This document shows positions 6,456 to 10,721 of a stretch of 10,721 nucleotides of DNA, one piece after another. This DNA is from DATFPQ01 sp035264765. GTDB taxonomy: Bacteria > Actinomycetota > Actinomycetes > Actinomycetales > Angustibacteraceae. How positions within the stretch are numbered: position 1 is the first letter of the stretch; each line of letters opens with the position of its first letter. The notes under the pieces are model-generated. The model did not search any database, was not told the origin of the DNA, and was given only the letters and a program-made list of their open reading frames with translations. The position numbers were made by a program, and so were the translations under genes. The DNA lies in the NCBI GenBank assembly GCA_035264765.1, contig DATFPQ010000149.1:1-10721 (forward strand), read 5' to 3'.

Positions 6456-6971
6456 TCAGACTCGGCCCGGAAGCCGGTCCGTGAGCTCCTGGAGCAGCCA
6501 GCGGTTTCCGTCCGGGTCCTCGAACGAGGCATACGTTCCGTAGGAGCGGCGCTGGGGGTCTGGGCCCGGAGCACGCTTGTCGTCGTCGGCGTAGAAGCCG
6601 CCGCCGAGGCCACCACCGGGGTCGTGGAAGGCCTCGCTCACCTGCACGCCGTGGGACAGCAGATCCGTGCGGGCCGCTTCCATGTCATCGACCGCCAGCA
6701 GGAGTGCGCCGCCCGAGCCTGGCTGGGCGGAGGTCACCCCGTTGCCGAAGATGATGGAGGCGTTTGACCCGGTGGGGGTCATCTGCACCGCGTGATAGCC
6801 GTTGTCGTCCGCGACGTCGGCATCCAGGCGCCACCCGAGACCCTGGTAGAACGCCTTGGCCCGGTCGGCGTCCGCGACCGGGAGAACGACGACCTCCAGC
6901 CGGAAGCCAACCGCCGTGGCGCCAGAGGCTCCGGTCCGGGGTTCGTCGCTGACGTGGGTACTGCCGGCCAT
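6456..6971 (-). CDS. VOC (glyoxalase/bleomycin-resistance-fold) family protein
   Basis: This 171-residue soluble protein has the vicinal-oxygen-chelate fold. The start is ATG at 6971, supported by a complete AAGGAGG (6977-6983, minus strand) five bases upstream. A longer in-frame start at 7049 would put that SD inside the gene. After a disordered tail (1-20), the first beta-alpha-beta-beta-beta unit begins FRLEVVVLPVADADRAKAFY (23-42) and continues GLGWRLDADV (44-53). The second contains LLLAVDDMEAAR (90-101) and ends in the family hallmark FEDPDGNRWLLQEL (150-163). A Gly/Asp-rich loop at 118-133 is longer than usual. VOC proteins are metal-dependent enzymes or ligand-binding resistance proteins; which applies here is unclear. 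It is divergent from two small coupled ORFs. Confidence 0.88.
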   Translation of the reverse strand: MAGSTHVSDEPRTGASGATAVGFRLEVVVLPVADADRAKAFYQGLGWRLDADVADDNGYHAVQMTPTGSNASIIFGNGVTSAQPGSGGALLLAVDDMEAARTDLLSHGVQVSEAFHDPGGGLGGGFYADDDKRAPGPDPQRRSYGTYASFEDPDGNRWLLQELTDRLPGRV

Positions 6972-7030
6972 GGTGACCTCCTTGGATCGGCTTGCTGACA
7001 GCCGGGAGTCTTCATCGCGCAGCCCTCCGG

Positions 7031-7082
7031 TCGCGCCCGTGAAGGTCACTGGTCCTCAGGCCAGGGACTCCCACGGGCGCGA
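7031..7082. repeat. 11-bp inverted repeat in the VOC/small-ORF divergent promoter
   Basis: TCGCGCCCGTG (7031-7041) and CACGGGCGCGA (7072-7082) are exact reverse complements separated by 30 bases. Nested inside is an imperfect dyad, TGGTCCTCAGGCCA at about 7050-7063 (12 of 14 positions symmetric). The structure lies between the divergent VOC gene (start 6971) and the small ORF (start 7134). It could be a shared operator or a large hairpin; without a U-tract it is less like a terminator. Confidence 0.45.
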
Positions 7083-7133
7083 TCGGCGCAGCGAAAGTCA
7101 AGTCTGGGAACACCTAACTCCACGGAGGTCCTC

Positions 7134-7247
7134 ATGAGCGCGTCGAGAGCCAGCGCCGGCACCAGGACGACGGCGTCCGGCCCCAGTCGAAAGCTGCCGG
7201 TTGCCGCAGGAGATGACGGAACGGCTCGCGGGCGGGGGTGTGAGTGA
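7134..7247 (+). CDS. Putative small ORF (37 aa) coupled to the next gene
   Basis: ATG at 7134 has GGAGG at 7124-7128, five bases upstream, an excellent ribosome binding site. The ORF encodes 37 residues beginning MSASRASAGTRTTASGP, a Ser/Thr/Arg/Gly-rich, probably disordered peptide ending RGRGCE. Its TGA (7245-7247) overlaps the ATG of the following gene (TGATG), so it could act as a coupling leader. I do not recognise it. Composition alone does not distinguish a real peptide from a fortuitous leader, hence the low confidence. Confidence 0.4.
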   Translation: MSASRASAGTRTTASGPSRKLPVAAGDDGTARGRGCE

Positions 7248-7453
7248 TGGACGTTGCAGCTCGTGCGGAGCTCCTGCATGAGACGGCCGAGCGCCACGAC
7301 TCGTACGAGAAGGCCGCCCCGCCGCACGACTGGTGGGACTGGTACTCGGCGTACATGACTGCTCGCGAAGAGGGCAGCAGCCCGGACGACGCCGCCACGA
7401 CTGCCGAGCGCTACATGGCCGAGGTCAAGCACGTCGTCATCGCACCGGCTTGA
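7247..7453 (+). CDS. Small conserved acidic protein (WWDWYxAYMxAR motif), function unknown
   Basis: This soluble protein of 68 residues starts at ATG 7247, overlapping the stop of the 37-residue ORF (TGATG). A GTG one codon earlier at 7244 is also possible. It contains AERHDSYEKAAPPHDWWDWYSAYMTAREEGSSPDDAATTAERYM. From memory this resembles short actinobacterial proteins often labelled 'bleomycin resistance protein' because they sit beside or are fused to VOC proteins. The label describes the neighbourhood, not the fold. Here a VOC gene is indeed divergent next door. The conserved W/Y cluster followed by an acidic helix suggests a helical mini-protein that binds a partner. No activity should be assigned. 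Confidence 0.75.
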   Translation: MDVAARAELLHETAERHDSYEKAAPPHDWWDWYSAYMTAREEGSSPDDAATTAERYMAEVKHVVIAPA

Positions 7454-7461
7454 CGCCCGAG

Positions 7462-7478
7462 ACGCGGGTCGCCCGCGT
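7462..7478 (+). terminator. Tight GC hairpin after the small conserved gene
   Basis: ACGCGGG (7462-7468) pairs with CCCGCGT (7472-7478) around a 3-base loop, only eight bases after the TGA at 7451-7453. It is a compact, very stable stem without a U-tract, the form common in actinobacterial terminators. It is the first of two hairpins in tandem. Confidence 0.5.
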
Positions 7479-7483
7479 GGGCA

Positions 7484-7531
7484 TCATCGAGGCAACGGCT
7501 TTCCTCCCAGGGATCGTCGTTGCCTCGATGA
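7484..7531. repeat. 14-bp perfect inverted repeat (tandem hairpin)
   Basis: TCATCGAGGCAACG (7484-7497) and CGTTGCCTCGATGA (7518-7531) are exact reverse complements around a 20-base loop. With one mismatch the pairing extends to GC/GC on both outer sides. It starts six bases after the first hairpin. It may reinforce termination, or be an RNA structure or a recombination or protein-binding site. Following bases are GC-rich, with no U-tract. Confidence 0.5.
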
Positions 7532-7663
7532 CGCCGGAGCCGCCGCAACCCGAAGCGCCGGCAGGTACCTCCTGGTGGACGACACCAGTTCAGCGCGCTG
7601 GAGCCCTGCTCGAGGGCACTGGCACCCCCCGGCCGCAGGTGGCATCCCTCTCGCCAGCCCAGA

Positions 7664-7684
7664 TTGGGGGTGCGCGGCCCCCAA
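7664..7684. repeat. G5/C5 inverted repeat
   Basis: TTGGGGG (7664-7670) pairs with CCCCCAA (7678-7684) around a 7-base loop and is followed by AA. It lies about 160 bases before the secreted protein. It could be a leader hairpin or the terminator of something upstream. No U-tract follows on the plus strand. Confidence 0.4.
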
Positions 7685-7842
7685 AAGTGCCCAGACGTGC
7701 TGGCATGCCGCTGACGGGTGCGTGACAGATGCCCCTCCAGACATGGTTTTGCGCCGGTTGGCCGTTCACGCTCCAAGGGTCGAGCCCAGCCGCTCACGAC
7801 GCGGTGGGCCACCCGAGGTGCTGACCAAGGAGAACCTCCGCC

Positions 7843-8676
7843 ATGTCGACCAGCCCCGCTCTCCGCCCCACCGGCCGCTCCGTCACGCTGCGTCGCCGAA
7901 CGATCTACGCCGTCGCCGCCGCCGCCGTCGCTTCCGGGAGCCTCAGCGTGGCGGCCACCGCCTTCGCCAAGGGCGGCGACGGGGGCGGTGGCGGGGACGC
8001 CCGCTCTCGCGTCGCCTGCGGCAGCGGCGGACAGCTGGAGCTGAGGGCGAAGGCGGACGACGGCGGGACTGAGGTGAGGGTCAAGGTTGACCGCAAGGTC
8101 AGGGGTGAGAACTGGCTGGTCACCTTGACCGACAACGGGCAGGTGCGGTGGAGCCAGACCCGCACCACTGCGGGGTCGAGCGGGTCCTTCGAGATAGAGA
8201 CGCTCCTGACGCCGGGCGACGGTTCGACCGCGACGGGGAGCGGCACTTCGACGACCAGCACGACCAGCACGGGCACGAGCACGACGAGCACCGGCTCCAG
8301 CACCACGAGCGGATCGAGCACGACCAGCACCGGCTCCAGCTCGACGAGCACGGGCTCCAGCTCGACGAGCACAGGCACGAGCAGCACCGACGATCACGGT
8401 GGCACCGGCACCGGCACCGGCACCGCGACCACGACGGACGACCACGGTAACCACGCCACCGGCACGGCGAGCGCGACCACGACCGACGACCACGGTAACC
8501 ACGGCACCGCCACGGGCACCGCCACCACCGCCACGGGCACCGCCACCGCGAGCCCGACCACGACGGACGACCACGGGCGCGACCGCCTGCGGGCGCCCGC
8601 CCCGGTGAGCTCGCACACGATCGGGGTCACGGCGGCGCGCGGCTCGCTCACCTGCTCCACCTCCGTGAAGCTCTGA
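7843..8676 (+). CDS. Secreted two-cysteine domain protein with an inserted Ser/Thr/Gly-rich TDDHG-repeat segment
   Basis: The protein has 277 residues. The start is ATG 7843 with AAGGAG in its leader. A signal peptide is visible: basic residues to about 20, hydrophobic helix 21-36, and the cleavage-type motif AFA at 40-42. After a Gly/Asp linker comes a beta-rich stretch, 57-122, with C59, AKADDGGTEVRVKVD, WLVTLTDNG and SGSFEIETLL. Residues 128-245 are low complexity (TSTTSTGSS units, then Gly/Thr/Ala) and carry TDDHG at 182, 198, 214 and 241. The tail 250-277 (SHTIGVTAARGSLTCSTSVKL) supplies C271 and the final strands. From memory, small actinobacterial secreted proteins have the same N- and C-terminal halves joined by a short loop, so the repeat looks like an insertion inside one domain, with C59-C271 possibly a disulphide. 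It is likely a wall-associated or extracellular protein. Function unknown. Confidence 0.75.
   Translation: MSTSPALRPTGRSVTLRRRTIYAVAAAAVASGSLSVAATAFAKGGDGGGGGDARSRVACGSGGQLELRAKADDGGTEVRVKVDRKVRGENWLVTLTDNGQVRWSQTRTTAGSSGSFEIETLLTPGDGSTATGSGTSTTSTTSTGTSTTSTGSSTTSGSSTTSTGSSSTSTGSSSTSTGTSSTDDHGGTGTGTGTATTTDDHGNHATGTASATTTDDHGNHGTATGTATTATGTATASPTTTDDHGRDRLRAPAPVSSHTIGVTAARGSLTCSTSVKL
8224..8577 (+). repeat. Low-complexity coding repeat
   Basis: The first part (to about 8380) is built from short Ser/Thr/Gly units such as ACGAGCACCGGCTCCAGC. The second (about 8386-8577) contains a 48-base unit whose core GACGACCACGGTAACCACG occurs twice, 48 bases apart, plus two partial copies. All units keep the reading frame, as expected for slippage or unequal crossover under protein-level selection. 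Confidence 0.75.
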
Positions 8677-8689
8677 CCGCACCGCTTGG

Positions 8690-8727
8690 GGCGCGACCCA
8701 GGCCGCGCCGAGCGCGGACCCGGGTCC
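8690..8727 (+). terminator. Hairpin and palindrome after the secreted protein gene
   Basis: GGCGCG (8690-8695) pairs with CGCGCC (8704-8709) around an 8-base loop, 13 bases past the stop. It is followed by the perfect 12-base palindrome GGACCCGGGTCC (8716-8727). Both lie in the 182-bp gap between convergent genes, where a (possibly bidirectional) terminator is expected. No U-tract is present. Confidence 0.4.
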
Positions 8728-8858
8728 TCCCGTCTCACACGTGGTGCGGTGGCCCGGCCGGCTTGCGATGTCGCCCCCGTCGGTGCGCCCGCGGGCATCA
8801 ACCTTGTCCACCGCAGGCGCGGCCGGAGAGACACACGGGAGCCGCGACCTCGGCGCGG

Positions 8859-10061
8859 TCAGTCTGGGGCGACGTCGAGGGTGAAGCCGCGTGCCCGCAG
8901 CCTGTCGACAAGCGGTCGGCCGATGCCGGTGGCCGGGGTGAGCACACCGGCGTGGTGAGGCAGTCCGTCGCCGGCGGCCAGCGCGAGCGCGCTCTCGCCG
9001 AGCATGACCGCGGTGGCGGCGTAGCCCGGGTCGCCCTGGGCGCCGACTGTCGCGACCCAGCGCTGCCCGGACGGCGTCCGCGCGTGTATCCGGACGCGGA
9101 AGTGTCCTTCGCGTTGCGTCTTCTCCGACGGGCCCTGCCCCGGCCTGGGCAGCACGCGGTTCAGCAGCGCCCGGGTCGGCGGGAACCACAGGCCGCCGAC
9201 GAGCGCGGCCAGCCCGGACGTGACTGCGGCCGCGACGACCGGGCCGACGGGGGTGGGTCCGGCGGCCATCACCTCTCGGTAGCGGAACGACCGGCCGTAC
9301 GCCCAGCCGGTCAGGGCGTTGCTGCGCCGCACGACCCGCGTGTTGAAGGGCGCCATTGCGAACGGTGCGGTCCAGCCGAGCTCGGGGTCGTGCCCGGGCA
9401 GCACACCCTCCCGCTCCGGGCCCACGTCGGGCTCGGAATCCCGGTCGGGTGACAGCGCATACGCATCAAGCAGCAGCCGGCGGGCGGTGGCGTCCCGACG
9501 AGCCTCGTCGAGCTGGCCGCGGACCGATTCGATGGTCCCCCCGCTGACGCCGCCCCTCATCGACTCCACGACGAGCGTGGTGCCGGTCAGCTCGCCGGCC
9601 GCCTCGTGCAGCAGCAGCACGCCGAGGTCGGAGGGCACCGAGTCGAAACCGCAGGCGTGGACCACCCGGGCGCCGGTCGATGCAGCCAGCTCATGGGCGG
9701 CGTCGATGCTCCGCCGGACGAACAGCACCTCGCCGGTGAGGTCGGCGTAGTGCGTGCCGGCTCGGGCACATGCTTCCACCAACGGCAGCCCGTGCTGCGC
9801 GTACGGGCCGACGGTGGTGGCGACGACGGTGGTGGACTCGGCGAGCGCTTGCAGCGAGGAAGGGTCACCAGCGTCGGCGACCAGCAACGGCCATTCCGCG
9901 GCGGCCGGGCACAGGCTGTCGCGCACCTGCTCCAGCCTTTCGCGGGAGCGTCCCGAAAGCCCGACGCGAGCGCTGCCGGCGTGCTGTGCGAGGTGCCGTG
10001 CGGTCACTCGGCCGACGAAGCCGGTGGCGCCGTGCAGGACGACGTCGAGGTCACGGGCCAT
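8859..10061 (-). CDS. Saccharopine dehydrogenase-like oxidoreductase (trans-acting enoyl reductase family)
   Basis: This 400-residue protein has an N-terminal Rossmann domain with GATGFVG at 11-17, followed by GLSGRSRERLEQV. TTVGPYAQHGLPLVEACARAGTHYADLTGE (about 82-111) and HACGFDSVPSDLG (about 134-146) are hallmarks of saccharopine-dehydrogenase-like proteins related to the mycobacterial trans-acting enoyl reductases. A hydrophobic stretch near 270-295 (VGPVVAAAVTSGLAALVGGLWF) may touch the membrane. The family does not perform lysine metabolism in actinobacteria despite its name. Mycobacterial members reduce lipid or polyketide double bonds. The start ATG at 10061 has only a weak GGCGG upstream. 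It is divergent from a secreted propeller gene and convergent with the secreted repeat gene. No lipid or polyketide genes are adjacent, so the substrate is open. Confidence 0.87.
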   Translation of the reverse strand: MARDLDVVLHGATGFVGRVTARHLAQHAGSARVGLSGRSRERLEQVRDSLCPAAAEWPLLVADAGDPSSLQALAESTTVVATTVGPYAQHGLPLVEACARAGTHYADLTGEVLFVRRSIDAAHELAASTGARVVHACGFDSVPSDLGVLLLHEAAGELTGTTLVVESMRGGVSGGTIESVRGQLDEARRDATARRLLLDAYALSPDRDSEPDVGPEREGVLPGHDPELGWTAPFAMAPFNTRVVRRSNALTGWAYGRSFRYREVMAAGPTPVGPVVAAAVTSGLAALVGGLWFPPTRALLNRVLPRPGQGPSEKTQREGHFRVRIHARTPSGQRWVATVGAQGDPGYAATAVMLGESALALAAGDGLPHHAGVLTPATGIGRPLVDRLRARGFTLDVAPD

Positions 10062-10183
10062 GCCGCCGATGCTGGCATGGGGCTACGAGGGAAGCGCGCC
10101 GGAGAGGGGTGGGGTCGAAAGTGCCGCAATTGTGCGCCTTTAGCTCGTCGCCCACTCAAGGGTCAGATGTATTGCCCTGCTCG

Positions 10184-10196
10184 GGTTCATTGAACC
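10184..10196. promoter_or_regulatory. 13-bp palindrome in a divergent promoter region
   Basis: GGTTCA-T-TGAACC is a perfect dyad in the 202-bp gap between the divergent oxidoreductase (start 10061) and the secreted propeller gene (start 10264). It sits about 68 bases before the latter's ATG in a locally AT-rich patch. It is a good operator candidate, although one such palindrome can occur by chance. Confidence 0.35.
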
Positions 10197-10263
10197 TTCT
10201 ATCCGCCGCGGCGACGTGCCCTTAGAGTGCTGCTCCGCTCCTTACTTGCACCGGGAGGCGTTG

Positions 10264-10721
10264 ATGACCCGCCTGCGTCCGCTGCTCGTGACTGCACTTG
10301 CCGCGCTGGTCTCGGCGGCTGCCTTGTGCGCCCCCACATCGATGAGCACAGCGGTGGCGATCACGCCTGGCGTCGGCTTCACCGCAGACTCGCTGCCGAC
10401 GTACCAGATCAACGGCATCGCCTGGTCCGTGACCGAGGCGAACGGGGTGGTTTACGTCGGCGGCACGTTCTCCAGGGTGCGTCCCTCGGGAGCCGCGCCC
10501 GGCCAGAGCGAGACCCCGGCGAAGAACTTCGTGGCCCTGAACGCGGCCACGGGCAGGCCCACGGGCTGTCGCCTGTCGTTCACCGGAACGAGCGCCGCCG
10601 TGCGCGCACTCGGCGTCTCTCCGGATCGGCAGGTCCTGTACGCAGGCGGTCGTTTCGCCGCCGTGAATGGTGTGCCCCGGCAGAACCTCGCGGCGGTCAA
10701 CCTGACGACGTGCACACCCAT
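10264..10721 (+). CDS. Secreted beta-propeller (delta-60-repeat-type) protein, N-terminal part
   Basis: The gene is open at the right edge; 152 full codons are visible. ATG 10264 has GGGAGG (10253-10258) five bases upstream. A signal peptide is evident: MTRLRP, then a hydrophobic stretch to about residue 24, with an Ala-rich cleavage region near 22-32. The mature part has two similar blades: WSVTEANGVVYVGGTFSRV (about 53-71) and GVSPDRQVLYAGGRFAAVNG (about 116-135), each ending in the VGGTF/AGGRF turn typical of delta-60-like propellers. Between them lies NFVALNAATGRPTGCRLSFTG. From memory, actinobacterial relatives carry several blades and often C-terminal PKD or similar domains. The product is probably extracellular. 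Ligand and length cannot be judged here. Confidence 0.8.
   Translation, partial: MTRLRPLLVTALAALVSAAALCAPTSMSTAVAITPGVGFTADSLPTYQINGIAWSVTEANGVVYVGGTFSRVRPSGAAPGQSETPAKNFVALNAATGRPTGCRLSFTGTSAAVRALGVSPDRQVLYAGGRFAAVNGVPRQNLAAVNLTTCTP

Larger units (their letters stand above)
7454..7842. other. Long intergenic stretch without a supported gene
   Basis: These 389 bases separate the small conserved gene from the secreted repeat protein. I find the two hairpins above, a third inverted repeat at 7664-7684, and an SD (AAGGAG) just before 7843. Open frames cross it on both strands, but none has a recognisable protein signature or a good SD. They also run into the repeat gene in the wrong frame. The upstream region of the secreted gene, about 7700-7830, must hold its promoter; I could not pick a convincing -10 box. 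Confidence 0.6.

Noticed and set aside
7575..8072. 165-codon plus-strand ORF upstream of the secreted protein
   Set aside because: It overlaps the well-supported gene at 7843 in another frame, has no SD, and reads as Arg/Pro-rich shadow sequence.
7411..9189. 592-codon open frame on the minus strand
   Set aside because: It runs antisense across the repeat gene and part of the oxidoreductase gene. It is Arg/Ala/Gly-rich without domain signatures, and its openness follows from GC-rich codon use on the other strand.

Overview
The window is chromosomal DNA from a high-GC actinobacterium. This rests on very GC-rich codon use with GTG starts, the gene families present, and strong Shine-Dalgarno (SD) boxes; I cannot name a genus. 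No rRNA, tRNA, CRISPR array, transposase or phage gene was seen.

Layout. (1) 1-2579: the 5' end of a helix-turn-helix regulator on the minus strand, divergent from a two-gene plus-strand operon (zinc-type MDR alcohol dehydrogenase and a Bcr/CflA-type MFS efflux pump, ATGA overlap). An 8-bp inverted repeat lies in the divergent promoter. (2) 2667-3314: a histidine-rich, hemerythrin-like helical protein. (3) 3340-6282, minus strand: a tightly coupled cluster reading zinc-binding-dehydrogenase-like protein, a 36-codon remnant of a 6-pyruvoyl-tetrahydropterin synthase/QueD-like gene, a GT4-type glycosyltransferase, a 33-codon remnant that may come from a flippase-like membrane protein, and a RibD C-terminal/DHFR-fold reductase. 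The two mini-ORFs are absent from ordinary ORF calls. They look like what remains after internal deletions that kept the start, the stop and the translational coupling to the next gene. (4) 6456-7453: a VOC/glyoxalase-fold protein divergent from two coupled small ORFs, with an 11-bp inverted repeat between them. (5) 7454-7842: a stretch of nearly 400 bases without a convincing gene but with three strong inverted repeats. (6) 7843-8676: a secreted protein in which a Ser/Thr/Gly-rich segment with four TDDHG motifs appears to be inserted inside a small two-cysteine domain. (7) 8859-10061, minus: a saccharopine-dehydrogenase-like/trans-acting-enoyl-reductase-like oxidoreductase. (8) 10264-end: the start of a secreted beta-propeller (delta-60-type) protein, cut by the window edge.

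How the genes fit together. Region 1 looks like a regulated detoxification/efflux unit. Region 3 looks like a small biosynthetic cluster (pterin-type reductase, dehydrogenase, glycosyl transfer) whose pterin-forming enzyme has been deleted, so it may be decaying, or may now be fed by a pterin made elsewhere. The most interesting observations are the paired remnant genes in region 3 and the inserted low-complexity segment in region 6.
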